Positions 37,250 to 46,939 are shown, counted from the first letter of the stretch. The stretch: 64,000 bases of DNA from Thalassotalea eurytherma (GCF_030161415.1 NZ_BSSU01000005.1:62001-126000), one strand, 5' to 3'. Notes: generated from the letters alone by a model not told the origin. Numbers and translations are program-made.

Positions 37250-37969
37250 ATGATTCGAATTTTTGTAGTAACTCTAATCCTTGCACTTAGTTTGTCTGCT
37301 CAGGCAAGCGAGAATAAGATGGTCGCATGTATTGATGACCATCCTCCTTATCAGTATTTAGCTGACGAGCCATATGGCAGTCATATTTCTGACTTAAAGA
37401 TTTTAGCTAAACTTTTAGAAAAAGAGCTTAGTTATATTCAATCACCAAACTTTGCCCGCTGTGTTGCTTTACTTAAAGCTGGACACGTAGATGTTATTGC
37501 AGGATTAAATGAAACTGAAAAGCGTAAGAAATTCGCCTTCTACGCACCATTTAAATTAGCCGATAAATTAACTGTAATTACTAAGAAAGACATTACGATT
37601 AATGACTACAGCGATTTTCAAGGAAAGATTATTGGCGTGCCAAGAGGCTCAACTTACTTTGCTAAATTCGACAACGATACGTCATTAAAAAAAGTATCGA
37701 TTCAAAATCAAAGAATTGGTTTATCATTGCTGGTTAAGGAACGTATCGACCTTATGATGGCCAATTCCTATATGTTAAATTTACATTTGCCAGATATTCA
37801 AAAAAGCGAATTGAAAATTTCAACAATGAATTTTGATGAAGAGCGAGCAAAAGAAACGTATTTTGGTTTTAGTAAAAAAAATGAGCTAGGCCTAACAGAA
37901 GAACAAGTTGTCAAATTGGTGAAACAAGGATTTGAGCGAGGCGACTTTCTACCTGCGACTAACCCATAA
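37250..37969 (+). CDS. Periplasmic solute-binding protein, family 3 type
   Basis: A 239-residue secreted protein with a signal peptide (cleavage near SAQASE) and the family 3 pattern: CIDDHPPYQYL at the start, KILAKLLEKEL, DVIAGLNETEKRKKFAFYAPF, GKIIGVPRGSTYF for the second lobe. These bind polar amino acids or related small molecules. No transporter genes are adjacent, so it may be an orphan or act as a sensor component. The upstream tandem repeat could vary its expression. A strong terminator follows. Confidence 0.85.
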   Translation: MIRIFVVTLILALSLSAQASENKMVACIDDHPPYQYLADEPYGSHISDLKILAKLLEKELSYIQSPNFARCVALLKAGHVDVIAGLNETEKRKKFAFYAPFKLADKLTVITKKDITINDYSDFQGKIIGVPRGSTYFAKFDNDTSLKKVSIQNQRIGLSLLVKERIDLMMANSYMLNLHLPDIQKSELKISTMNFDEERAKETYFGFSKKNELGLTEEQVVKLVKQGFERGDFLPATNP

Positions 37970-37998
37970 AAAAAGAGCAACATATCGTTGCTCTTTTT
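37969..37998. terminator. Bidirectional terminator, solute-binding protein and S46 peptidase genes
   Basis: AAAAAGAGCAAC and GTTGCTCTTTTT form a stem with loop ATATC in the gap between the converging genes. Confidence 0.88.
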
Positions 37999-38024
37999 CG
38001 TTTGTTTCTTAAGCCTACAAAGGG

Positions 38025-40202
38025 TTAATCAACAATCGTCATTTCTTCTACGATATTGCCAGCGCCATCGATATGTTCCATTGTCCAAAGCATAAATGGC
38101 ACACTCGTGTGAATAGCACGATTGAATTTGGTGTCGTAGTCCCAATCACCAATAATCGATTCATAAACACCGTCAAATACTAAGCCAACAAATTCGCCGT
38201 TACCATTAAGTGTCGGTGAGCCTGAGTTACCACCAGTAATATCAAGTGTTGATAGGTAGTTTACTGGCACTGACTTCACTTTTTCACGGTAATACTTACC
38301 ATAATCTTTATTAGCGATTGCGGTACGAATGTTTTCAAATAAATCGAACTCATGATCGCCGGCAACATACTTAGCCAACATACCTTCTAGCGTAGTAAAA
38401 GGTGTTGCCGTTAAACCGTCTTGTGGCGAGTAACCTTTCACATTGCCGTAAGTTATACGAAGTGAACTGTTAGCATCGGCATATACAGGTTCACCTTTGC
38501 TTTGTTTAAAGGCAATCATCGCGGCCATAAACGCTGGGCGAGCTTGAGCCAACTTACCTGATAACTCTTGATCGGCTTTTTCCAGCTTACGATCGTTATC
38601 ATATTGAGATACGGCAAATTGTATGTAAGGGTCGTTACTGTTTTTAAATTCGTCGACTGACTTGTTCATCCAAGCTAAACGCTCCGCTTCTTCGTCTAAA
38701 GCTGTTTTGCTGTGCATGTCAGTTAATTTTTGAGCCAGCTTCTCAGCGTTAAAACCTTTGTCTAATTCAAAAAATTTATCAAAAGTCTCGTTGCGATCTT
38801 CTGCCGGAAACTGTGCATATTGCTTTAAAAAGTGAGTTAAGACGGCAATGTCTACATCGGCATCATAACGACGATTAACTCGCTTCATTCCTTGTGTAAA
38901 GCGATTCATGTCTCGTTCTTGGTAGCCTTGCTTACGCTCACTATCAGGCTTAGTTTTCTCATGTGCTAAACGATATAAACGCTTAGATACACCGATCAAG
39001 TTAGTACGAGTAATGTAAGCTAAGATTAGGTCGCGTTCTTGTTGATGTTGGCTTTGTGCAATTAAGGCATTTAAATCTGTTAATGCTTTACCATATTTAG
39101 CTTTACGCGCTTTAGAGTCGTTGATCCACGCTTGTAAATCTTTTAGCTCTTTTTGTTTACGCGCAAGCATATCTCCTTTATGAAAGCTTTCGATCATAGA
39201 GCCGTAATTTTTTGCGTAGTTGGCTAAACCGGCTAATGTGCTTTCATATTTGATACGTGCTTCACTGCCTGCCGGCGCCGTATTTTTTATGACATCAATG
39301 TATTCTTCGCGATAGCGTTTCGCTGTTGGGTACACCCAATTGAATTGATTCTCAACTTCTTGAGCAATACGGTAACGATTGGTGCGTCCAGGGTAGCCTA
39401 GTACCATAACGTAGTCATTTTCTTCAACACCATTCGCATTAACGTTTAAGAAAGCTTTAGGCTTAAAAGGTACATTGTCTGTTGAGTAGTCTGCTGGCTT
39501 ACCATCTTTGTTCACATATGCACGATAAAATGCCCAATCACCTGTATGGCGTGGCCACATCCAATTATCAGTGTCACCACCAAACTTACCTATACTTGAA
39601 GGCGGCGCATAAACTAGACGGACATCACGAATCGATAGTTGTTTAATTAAGAAATATTCTAAGCCACCATGAAAACTATATACTTCACAGCGGTAATCTT
39701 GTGAAGTTTCACACTCAGCAACTAAGCGTTTTTCATTTTTTTCAATTTCGTTAAAGTAAGCTTCACCTTCGATAGAGCTTGCAATATTACCTGTGATTTT
39801 GTCAGTAACATTGGTGAGTGATTCCGTCACGTAAACACGCGAACCCGGAGCAGCTTGTAATTCTTCAGTTAAGTTTTTTGCAACAAAACCTTGCTCTAAC
39901 AGGTTATTTTTTTCTGTTGAATTGTACTGGATCGAACCATAAGCACAGTGGTGATTAGTAACCACTAAGCCTTGTTCAGATAAAAATGAAGCTGTACAGC
40001 CGCCTAAGCTGATAATAGCGTTCATTGGGAATTGATCGAGGTTTTCCATTTGAGTTGGATCTAACGACAAACCGGCTTCTTTTAGTTTTGCGCTTATATC
40101 TTGAAGTTGATGTGGTTGCCACATACCTTCATCAGCTTGCACTGAGATTGCGAACACCACAGATGCTAAAGGTAAGGCTTTTAGCAACGATTTAAATGAC
40201 AT
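38025..40202 (-). CDS. S46-family dipeptidyl-peptidase (DPP7-like)
   Basis: A 725-residue exported serine peptidase that releases dipeptides from the N-terminus of peptides. The signal peptide is MSFKSLLKALPLASVVFAIS (cleavage near VQADE); the ATG at 40202 is chosen because AGGAA precedes it. The chymotrypsin-like triad shows as the His in VVTNHHCAYG, the Asp in GKFGGDTDNWMWPRH and the Ser in TGGNSGSPTLNG. Eighteen residues after that Ser is Gly (VFDG), the position that is Gly in DPP7 and Arg in DPP11, so hydrophobic P1 preference is inferred. Monocistronic. Confidence 0.93.
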   Translation of the reverse strand: MSFKSLLKALPLASVVFAISVQADEGMWQPHQLQDISAKLKEAGLSLDPTQMENLDQFPMNAIISLGGCTASFLSEQGLVVTNHHCAYGSIQYNSTEKNNLLEQGFVAKNLTEELQAAPGSRVYVTESLTNVTDKITGNIASSIEGEAYFNEIEKNEKRLVAECETSQDYRCEVYSFHGGLEYFLIKQLSIRDVRLVYAPPSSIGKFGGDTDNWMWPRHTGDWAFYRAYVNKDGKPADYSTDNVPFKPKAFLNVNANGVEENDYVMVLGYPGRTNRYRIAQEVENQFNWVYPTAKRYREEYIDVIKNTAPAGSEARIKYESTLAGLANYAKNYGSMIESFHKGDMLARKQKELKDLQAWINDSKARKAKYGKALTDLNALIAQSQHQQERDLILAYITRTNLIGVSKRLYRLAHEKTKPDSERKQGYQERDMNRFTQGMKRVNRRYDADVDIAVLTHFLKQYAQFPAEDRNETFDKFFELDKGFNAEKLAQKLTDMHSKTALDEEAERLAWMNKSVDEFKNSNDPYIQFAVSQYDNDRKLEKADQELSGKLAQARPAFMAAMIAFKQSKGEPVYADANSSLRITYGNVKGYSPQDGLTATPFTTLEGMLAKYVAGDHEFDLFENIRTAIANKDYGKYYREKVKSVPVNYLSTLDITGGNSGSPTLNGNGEFVGLVFDGVYESIIGDWDYDTKFNRAIHTSVPFMLWTMEHIDGAGNIVEEMTIVD

Positions 40203-40613
40203 ATCAATGGTTCCTGTGTCTATATTCTTATTTTTACGCTCGTTCACTAACGTAAACATGCGCGGAAGTAAAACGATAAATTGGGTTATAATGTAACACT
40301 ACATGATGGTTTACATTCTATTGACATTCAGCGCTTTTACAATGCTTATTATCTTATCGACCAACCAATTCATCGCTAATTGTTCTGATTACATGACACT
40401 TTAAGAAATATCTACCGAACTGCCTGCATGCTTTGTAACTTTCCTGTGACAAAAATAAGGCATAAAGAAATTGGTTATTAGGCAGGGCAGCCATTGATCA
40501 TTTAGCGCAAGCACCTGTTACTTTCACACCCTTAAAGCTAATGCTTATGTTAAACTGGCGTTCATATATTTTTGCGAGTCAAAACTACTGGCTTGTTTAA
40601 CGACAGGTAAATT
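40203..40613. other. Divergent region upstream of the S46 peptidase and HutD-like genes
   Basis: Noncoding; TATAAT at 40287-40292 and TTGACA at 40321-40326 occur but not in a well-spaced pair. No RNA gene or ORF is seen. Confidence 0.45.
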
Positions 40614-41192
40614 ATGCAGTTCACGATCACTTCTCCCGATAAATTTCGTGCTATTCCTTGGAAAAATGGCAAAGGCCAAACAATAGAATTAGCGATCAAT
40701 GAAGGCGCTAACTTAGAAAACTTTGATTGGCGTTTAAGTATGGCAGACGTTGTTGAAGATGGCGTATTTTCTGATTTTAGCGGTTATTTGAGAAACTTAG
40801 TGCTAATAAAAGGTAAGGCAATTACCTTGATTCATGACCAAAAAACAACTGACACGTTAGACCGTTATCTCGATTTTGCTACCTTTGATGGCGGCTGTAA
40901 AACACAAGGTGTGCTGCCTGAAGGGCCAATTACTGATTTTAATATCATTACTAAACATGATAAATATGACGTGACAGTAACAACATACCAACACGATGCA
41001 ACAGTTGAATTATCTGATGGTGCGTATATTTGGGCTTACAGTTTGGCCCATGATGCAAAAATTGTCAGTGAACAGCATCAAGAAATATCATTACCAGCCA
41101 ACCACTTACTTCAAATATCTAATCATAATACGGAAAATAAAACATCCATTTTGGGCTCAGAGCTTATTATCGTGACGTTACGCTTAAAATAG
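40614..41192 (+). CDS. HutD/Ves-family protein
   Basis: A 192-residue cupin-like protein with the family opening FRAIPWKNGKGQTIELAI and WRLSMADVVEDGVFSDFSGY, then LVLIKGKAITLIHD. HutD is linked to histidine degradation in pseudomonads and E. coli Ves responds to cold; the biochemical role is not settled. No hut genes are nearby. AGG precedes the ATG weakly. Confidence 0.85.
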   Translation: MQFTITSPDKFRAIPWKNGKGQTIELAINEGANLENFDWRLSMADVVEDGVFSDFSGYLRNLVLIKGKAITLIHDQKTTDTLDRYLDFATFDGGCKTQGVLPEGPITDFNIITKHDKYDVTVTTYQHDATVELSDGAYIWAYSLAHDAKIVSEQHQEISLPANHLLQISNHNTENKTSILGSELIIVTLRLK

Positions 41193-41224
41193 CTAGGCAA
41201 GAAATTACAGTTTTTGAAGGCTAT

Positions 41225-41240
41225 TTGTCTGGTCAGACAA
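41225..41240. promoter_or_regulatory. GntR/FadR-like operator candidate
   Basis: TTGTCTGGTCAGACAA has perfect 7-bp arms around GT and contains CTGGTCAGAC, which fits the FadR core CTGGTCNGAC. It lies about 68 bases before the hemolysin III-family gene. Confidence 0.35.
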
Positions 41241-41269
41241 CTAGTATCTAGTACCTGACTCTGATATTA

Positions 41270-41293
41270 TTCAGCTAACACGTGTTAGCTGAA
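41270..41293. promoter_or_regulatory. Perfect 24-bp palindrome before the hemolysin III-family gene
   Basis: TTCAGCTAACAC is followed directly by its reverse complement GTGTTAGCTGAA, with no loop, ending 14 bases before the start codon. This fits an operator better than a terminator, since no T-run follows. Confidence 0.4.
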
Positions 41294-41307
41294 AATAGAG
41301 ACAAAGC

Positions 41308-41943
41308 ATGTCACACCCATCGAGTTATAGTTTACCTGAAGAAGTAGCTAATGCGATTAGTCATGGCATAGGTACTTTGTTAAGTGTGGCGGCATTAACT
41401 TTATTAGTTACTTATGCGGTTATTGCACAAGATCCTGTGCGTGTTATCAGCTTTTCAATATATGGCGCTAGCCTGATTATTTTGTTTCTAGCCTCTACGC
41501 TGTACCATTCATTTGTCAATGAGAGCCTTAAGAAAGTTTTTAAGGTGATCGATCATTGCGCGATTTATATTCTAATTGCAGGTACCTATACTCCTTTGAT
41601 GTTATTAACTATTGAAGGCAGCTTAGGTTATTGGATGCTTACCGTTATTTGGTTAATAGCGCTTCTTGGCGTAGCATTTAAAATTAAGTTCGGTAGTCAA
41701 TATAAGAACTTGTCGCTTTTTAGTTATTTGGGAATGGGGTTTATTTCACTATTCATTATCAAAGAGTTATACCAACAACTTTCAAGTGGAGGCATGACAT
41801 TACTCGTTACAGGCGGTGTTGTTTATAGTCTTGGTGTGATTTTTTATGTGCTAAAACAAGTGCCTTACACGCATGCTATTTGGCACATGTTTGTGTTAGG
41901 TGGTGCGAGTTGTCACTTTTTTATGATGTTATTTTATGTGTAA
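41308..41943 (+). CDS. Hemolysin III / TrhA-family membrane protein
   Basis: A 211-residue protein with seven hydrophobic segments. The family metal-binding signatures are present: EEVANAISHGIG at the N-terminus, STLYHSF in the second helix region and the C-terminal HAIWHMFVLGGASCHFF. PAQR-like proteins of this type (E. coli YqfA/TrhA) affect membrane lipid balance; the hemolysin name is historical. It is flanked by an upstream palindrome and a downstream terminator, so it is monocistronic. Confidence 0.92.
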   Translation: MSHPSSYSLPEEVANAISHGIGTLLSVAALTLLVTYAVIAQDPVRVISFSIYGASLIILFLASTLYHSFVNESLKKVFKVIDHCAIYILIAGTYTPLMLLTIEGSLGYWMLTVIWLIALLGVAFKIKFGSQYKNLSLFSYLGMGFISLFIIKELYQQLSSGGMTLLVTGGVVYSLGVIFYVLKQVPYTHAIWHMFVLGGASCHFFMMLFYV

Positions 41944-41962
41944 AACCATCAAATTTTAGGTA

Positions 41963-41993
41963 AAAAAAACGCTAGCAATGCTAGCGTTTTTTT
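41963..41993. terminator. Bidirectional terminator, hemolysin III-family and TonB-receptor genes
   Basis: ACGCTAGC and GCTAGCGT form a perfect stem with loop AAT, flanked by A7 and T7. Confidence 0.9.
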
Positions 41994-42006
41994 CAGGGAA
42001 ATTTTA

Positions 42007-44481
42007 TTAGAAGGTGTAAGACGTGCTAATAAAGAACGTTCTACCTACTACGTCATAGATAGCAGGTACTGTGTCCATATCGTTGCCATCTGGCACTGAC
42101 TCGGGATCGGTATCAAATAGGTTTTTCACACCACCATTAACTTTCCATTCGTCGTTAATGTAGTAAGTCGCTGAAACATTGTGGTAGACAACGTTATCTG
42201 TACTGTAGGCTTCACCGTAGTAATCACCGTCCATACCTTGAATATATTGTGCAGTGTATAACACGCTTAAATCATCAGTGATATTAGCTGAAATATTTAG
42301 GTTAGACTTTAACTCAGCGTAACCACCCATATTGCCATCGATAGTACCTGTATAATCAATGCCATCTTCGGTGTAATCAATTAGATAGGTTGTATCTAAT
42401 GTTACTCTAAAAATGTCACCTGAATACGTGATGTTCCAATCAACACCAGATGTTTCTAAGTTACCCACGTTCGTTAATGGTGAAGAAAGCTCAGAAAGAT
42501 CGCCTTCAGGTGTCACATTGATTGTTTCACAAGCTTGCATATTGCCTGCTTCACAAGCGTTTAATGCTGATTGCACGTTTACACGCGTAATGGCATTTGT
42601 TACGTCAAACTTCCAGTAATCTAATGTGGTAGAAAGGCCTTGTTGAACTTCCCACACCATACCGAAGGTGAATGATTCACTTTCTTCAGGCTTTAAGTTT
42701 TCATCAGAGGTGTAGTTAACCAGAATTTGTGGGTCAACTTCATTACCCCAAGGATCATCTAGGTAATCGAATGAGCCAGAATTACCGCCGTATAGCTCAG
42801 CAACATTTGGCGCTCTAAAGCCTGTTGCAGCTACGGCGCGCATCATAAAGGTATCCGTTAACTGATAAGTTGCACCAAGCTTCCACGTTGTTGCGCCACC
42901 AAAGGTAGAATAGTTATCATAACGTAACGCAGCTTCAACGTTAAAAGCATCAGTTACAGGCACTGCAACTTCACCGTATACAGATTGAACAGAGTAGTTA
43001 CCTTCTGTAGGATCTTGTTGCGCAGCAGTACTTTCACCTGCTTGAGTTACGTCGTCAGGCGTATAGAAACCTGATTCATAACGACTCTCAACACCAAGGG
43101 CATAGCCAATGTCGCTTTCCGTTGTTCCGCTGTAACCCGCAGCCAAAATGAATTGTTCGTTACCACCTTCATTTTCTTCAGTATAAATAACGCCTTCACT
43201 CATTAGGAAGTCGTGATTTAAATCATCGCCGCTAAACCATAAATCTTGATTGTTGTAGATGCTTTGTTCCATGTTTCCTGCATGGATAGAGTTTTGTACA
43301 CGATCTTTAGAGTCGTTTCTACCATAGGTTGCTGATACATCCCATTGAGCATCGTTATCTAAGTAACCCACTAAGCCAACAGAAGCACGGTAGGTATCGG
43401 TTTCTTGTTCATAAATACGTGGGCCAGCGTCTGTCATGCGACGTTTATAGCGTAACTCTTCTGGAATATCACCATTGTCATCTTTAAAGTTATCAGTATA
43501 TTCACTGCTTAATTGGCTCGAATCTAAATCAATATCGGCGGGCTGTGGTGCCATCTGCTGGTTCGACTCACGTCTTGTGTACATGAAATCAACCGCTAAT
43601 TCGGTATCCGTCGCAATTTCTTTATTGTAGCTAGTAAATAAGCTCGCTAGCGTGTTAGGCGTTTGGGCATAACTGTCTTGCGTATAATCGTAGGAAGTAT
43701 TGCGCTCTTTAAAGCCGCCATTTCCGTCAGGTACCATGTCGTTTAAGCTACCGCCAGGTACAAATGAAGATTGACCTGGTTCTACAAAGTCTCGATCCGC
43801 TTGAATAATTTCACCACGATCTGAATATTGAACGCCAACAACTAAGTTACCGCCCGCTACTTCAGTACCATGTAATATACTGAAACCACCAGTTTCGCCA
43901 TCACCATGCCCGGTTACACTTGCGTCAACAGTTAGCTCTGTACCTTCGAAATCTTTTTTAGTGATGATATTAATTACGCCAGCAATTGCGTCAGAGCCAT
44001 AAACGGCTGAAGCACCATCTTTTAAAATTTCAATGTTTTTAATTATTGATACAGGGATTGTATTCAAGTCAACAGATGCATCTGCACCCGTGCCTGAGGC
44101 AACCATGCGGCGACCATTAAGTAGTACTAATGTGCGTTGTGAGCCCATACCACGTAAATTGACTGTAGCGCTACCACCTGAGCCGTTATTCGTAGTAGAA
44201 CCAATGTTCATACCGGCAACCATAGGCTGAGAAGATAAAATCTCTTCTACCGATTGAAAACCGCTATCGGCGATGTAATCTGCATCAATAACCGTTACAG
44301 GGCTTGAGGTTTCCATATCTGTGCGGTTTATACGGGAGCCGGTAACTTGAATACGTTCAATTTCGGTTTCAATTTGCTCCGCTATGTTTTCTGCATATGC
44401 TTGTGAGGCTGCAAGTGGTGTCGCGGCAACACCAACAAAAATAGCGCTTTTAATCGCTTTATTTAATTTACTGAAGTTCAT
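42007..44481 (-). CDS. TonB-dependent outer-membrane receptor
   Basis: An 824-residue receptor: signal peptide (MNFSKLNKAIKSAIFVGVAA, cleavage near AYAEN), TonB-box-like IERIQVTGSRI, plug domain with VNLRGMGSQRTLVLLNGRRM and DAIAGVINIITKKDFEG, then a 22-strand barrel ending in the C-terminal aromatic FFISTSYTF. This type (SRINRTD then SSPVTVID) takes up large substrates such as peptides or glycans in marine Alteromonadales; substrate is unknown. No regulator or transporter partner is directly adjacent. Confidence 0.96.
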   Translation of the reverse strand: MNFSKLNKAIKSAIFVGVAATPLAASQAYAENIAEQIETEIERIQVTGSRINRTDMETSSPVTVIDADYIADSGFQSVEEILSSQPMVAGMNIGSTTNNGSGGSATVNLRGMGSQRTLVLLNGRRMVASGTGADASVDLNTIPVSIIKNIEILKDGASAVYGSDAIAGVINIITKKDFEGTELTVDASVTGHGDGETGGFSILHGTEVAGGNLVVGVQYSDRGEIIQADRDFVEPGQSSFVPGGSLNDMVPDGNGGFKERNTSYDYTQDSYAQTPNTLASLFTSYNKEIATDTELAVDFMYTRRESNQQMAPQPADIDLDSSQLSSEYTDNFKDDNGDIPEELRYKRRMTDAGPRIYEQETDTYRASVGLVGYLDNDAQWDVSATYGRNDSKDRVQNSIHAGNMEQSIYNNQDLWFSGDDLNHDFLMSEGVIYTEENEGGNEQFILAAGYSGTTESDIGYALGVESRYESGFYTPDDVTQAGESTAAQQDPTEGNYSVQSVYGEVAVPVTDAFNVEAALRYDNYSTFGGATTWKLGATYQLTDTFMMRAVAATGFRAPNVAELYGGNSGSFDYLDDPWGNEVDPQILVNYTSDENLKPEESESFTFGMVWEVQQGLSTTLDYWKFDVTNAITRVNVQSALNACEAGNMQACETINVTPEGDLSELSSPLTNVGNLETSGVDWNITYSGDIFRVTLDTTYLIDYTEDGIDYTGTIDGNMGGYAELKSNLNISANITDDLSVLYTAQYIQGMDGDYYGEAYSTDNVVYHNVSATYYINDEWKVNGGVKNLFDTDPESVPDGNDMDTVPAIYDVVGRTFFISTSYTF

Positions 44482-44931
44482 GTGTTCTCTCTAATGTTTC
44501 ATTACTGCTTTCTATGAAGCACGAAAACAGTTTGCCTCAGCTATTTGCTTTTGTTTGTTTAATATTGTTCGATAGTTAGGAAAGGTTGTTACCTTCGTAA
44601 CCCAGCTGTAACTTTTACGCAAAACCGATGCTTTTTTATGCGATCGGTTGCTGGTTTGTTGAGGATTTATGAAGGTAATTGTATTTTTTATGCGCGATGC
44701 TGGAGGCTTTAGATGGTTACTATTAGTTGTATTGGGGTCAAAACATTGTATCTTTTCATTAAGTGTATGAGTTTTAATCTTAATTTATGTATTTCTGGCT
44801 GTAGGAGTGATGTAACGCTGATTCAAATGAAAGTGCGAACAGTTAATTACATTTAATGTGAAACCTTGTTGTATAATTTTTAGTGCGACTTTCACTTTAT
44901 GATGAGTGTCGTTAACCGCTTGGTAGCATAC
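44482..44931. other. Upstream region of the TonB-receptor gene
   Basis: It holds the receptor promoter and a small GTTAC-CTTC-GTAAC hairpin near 44587. A 47-residue plus-strand frame (44713-44856) has a GGAGG before it but is not convincing. Nothing else is seen. Confidence 0.45.
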
Positions 44932-45168
44932 TCAGCCAATGAGTAGTTGGTATAACGTATCTTTTAGTTCAGCACGATTGTGCTTCAGTTGATGCATTGC
45001 CTCGTCATCAATGGGGGAATCTTGTCATTCAAGCATCCTGATCTCTTTATCTAACGCCTTATAGCGTTTGTTTGGTTCAGCAAAGTGCTCATTGGTGGTG
45101 AGTAAGGTTTTAATTTAATCTTTAAGCTCTGGAAAGTCATGTTCTAATGAATGCTTTTCACTTAACAC
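44932..45168 (-). pseudogene. Broken YdcH-family (DUF465) gene
   Basis: Read from a GTG at 45168, the frame gives VLSEKHSLEHDFPELKD, a TAA (45115-45117), IKTLLTTNEHFAEPNKRYKALDKEIRMLE, a TGA (45025-45027), then IDDEAMHQLKHNRAELKD and LYQLL to its own stop. All three pieces are in one frame and together give the 78-residue alpha-helical hairpin of YdcH proteins (HEFPE, HF, LDKEI, LKDEL positions). GAGG precedes the start. Two in-frame stops make it a pseudogene unless sequencing is wrong. YdcH function is unknown. Confidence 0.8.
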
Positions 45169-45314
45169 CTTGTGTCCTCTTTGGTTGTTCTATTAGTTTC
45201 TCTATAAGCATGGTTAATTTTTTCTATCATGGTGTAGCATCAAGGTTGTTAATATCTTGTCATGCTTTAGGCTGCGGGGTATATTAATCAGCCTGCTAAA
45301 TAAAGGGAGTTATT

Positions 45315-45995
45315 TTGATTGAAGTAATTGATATAAATAAAATTTATGGTGAAAACGAATCAAAGGTTATCGCGTTAAACCATGTTTCACTCACCATAGA
45401 GAAAAATCAGTTTGTAGCTATTATGGGGCAGTCTGGTTCTGGTAAATCTAGTCTAATGAATATATTAGGCTGTTTAGATACTCCCTCAAGTGGCCAGTAT
45501 ATATTGTCGGACCACCATATCGAAAATATGGATGACGAAACGTTATCTGCTTTTCGTAATCAAAAAATTGGTTTTATTTTTCAAACTTTCCATTTATTAC
45601 CACGTTTATCTGCCTTAGAAAATGTCATGGTACCGATGCGTTATAGCAAATGCTCTAGTGAAGAAGCGAAAGCTCGCAGTTTACACATGCTGTCGTTGGT
45701 TGGGTTGGAAGATCGAGCACACCATAAACCTTTTGAAATGTCTGGTGGGCAGCGTCAACGTGTCGCTATTGCCCGTGCTTTAGTCAATAACCCTGAAGTT
45801 ATCTTTGCAGACGAGCCGACAGGGAATTTAGATTCAAAAACATCTCACGACATCATGCAGCTACTAACTAGCTTACATAAACAAGGCAATACGATCGTGC
45901 TTGTTACGCATGAAGAAGACATAGCCAACTATGCACAACGTGTGATTCGTATGAAAGACGGTGAAATTATAGAGGATAGTTTATGCGAGCTTTAA
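45315..45995 (+). CDS. MacB/LolD-type ABC transporter ATP-binding protein
   Basis: A 226-residue ATPase with Walker A GQSGSGKSSLMNILGCLD, Q-loop FIFQTFHLLPRLSA, signature MSGGQRQRVAIARAL, Walker B VIFADEPTGNLDS and switch His in LVTHEED. It starts at a TTG with AAGGGAG five bases upstream. It is the first gene of a five-gene operon (ATPase, three adaptors, permease) and overlaps the next gene by 13 bases. Powers a mechanotransmission-type exporter with the permease at 49273. Confidence 0.95.
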   Translation: MIEVIDINKIYGENESKVIALNHVSLTIEKNQFVAIMGQSGSGKSSLMNILGCLDTPSSGQYILSDHHIENMDDETLSAFRNQKIGFIFQTFHLLPRLSALENVMVPMRYSKCSSEEAKARSLHMLSLVGLEDRAHHKPFEMSGGQRQRVAIARALVNNPEVIFADEPTGNLDSKTSHDIMQLLTSLHKQGNTIVLVTHEEDIANYAQRVIRMKDGEIIEDSLCEL

Positions 45996-46939
45996 TTCTT
46001 ATTTTTTCATTAGTTGCGTCGAGTCACCTTTACGCACAAAACTTCCTACTGTCAGGCGAAGTTAAAACAAAAGATAGTCAGGTCTTTTATGCGCCAAGAA
46101 CCGACAACTGGCGCGTGCAATTAAAGTGGATGCTACCCGAAGGAGATATTGCTAAACCTGGCGACGTTGTTGTTGTTTTTGATAGCGGCACCATTGAAAA
46201 CGCTATTGAGCAAGCAAAGGCACAATTACTGACTGCTAAAGACGAGCTGTTTCGTGTTGAATCAGAAAGTGCACAAAAGCTGATTGAAGCCGAGCATGAA
46301 GTGGCAAAAACCACTTTATTGTTAGAAAAAGCAAAAATAGATGCAGGTATTGGCAATGCATTTATCAGTACGTTTGACTACGAGAAAAATCAATTAGCGT
46401 TTGAGAAAGCAATTGTTGCCAAAGTAAAGGCCGAAGAAAAGCTCTCTCAAGTGATTGTAGCGAATGAAGTGGCGATTAAAAAACAAAAATTATCGATTGC
46501 TAAAACAGAAAATGAATTACGTTATCAAACCAATAAACTCACGAAAATGAGAATTGAAGCGACAAAGGAAGGCGCAATCATCTACGGAAAGCATCCATGG
46601 AATGGTGAGAAGGTTTTTGTTGGTATGACGGCACAACCATCGTGGAAAATTGCTGAAATTCCTTCAGGTAATGAACTGTTTATTGAAGCGTGGCTGCATG
46701 AAGTTGATTTTCAAAAAGTTATTGCTAACCAATTGGCAACGTTGAGATTTGATGCTTACCCAGATCAAAAACTTACTACTACGCTGCTAGATGTTGCCAC
46801 TCAACCAGAGGAGCGCACCCAATGGGGAGATGATGTGTATTATCGACTCATGTTTTCTTTATCAACAGACCTTAACTTTAAGATTATGCCAGGCATGAGC
46901 GTTCAAATTGAAATACAGGAGCAGGCCAATGCTAGCTAG
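45983..46939 (+). CDS. HlyD/MacA-like periplasmic adaptor 1
   Basis: A 318-residue exported protein with a cleaved signal peptide (cleavage near LYAQN). A beta-barrel/lipoyl part with PEGDIAKPGDVVVVFD is followed by a long coiled coil (about residues 65-200, LIEAEHEVAKTTLLLEKAK) and KMRIEATKEGAIIYG, which closes the lipoyl half. The shortest of the three adaptors, it lacks a lipobox. It could be an adaptor variant or regulatory subunit. Overlaps both neighbours. Confidence 0.85.
   Translation: MRALILIFSLVASSHLYAQNFLLSGEVKTKDSQVFYAPRTDNWRVQLKWMLPEGDIAKPGDVVVVFDSGTIENAIEQAKAQLLTAKDELFRVESESAQKLIEAEHEVAKTTLLLEKAKIDAGIGNAFISTFDYEKNQLAFEKAIVAKVKAEEKLSQVIVANEVAIKKQKLSIAKTENELRYQTNKLTKMRIEATKEGAIIYGKHPWNGEKVFVGMTAQPSWKIAEIPSGNELFIEAWLHEVDFQKVIANQLATLRFDAYPDQKLTTTLLDVATQPEERTQWGDDVYYRLMFSLSTDLNFKIMPGMSVQIEIQEQANAS

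Noticed and set aside
44713-44856. A 47-codon plus-strand frame with GGAGG six bases before its ATG
   Set aside because: Low complexity, no recognisable family and antisense-side of the TonB-receptor promoter; insufficient support.
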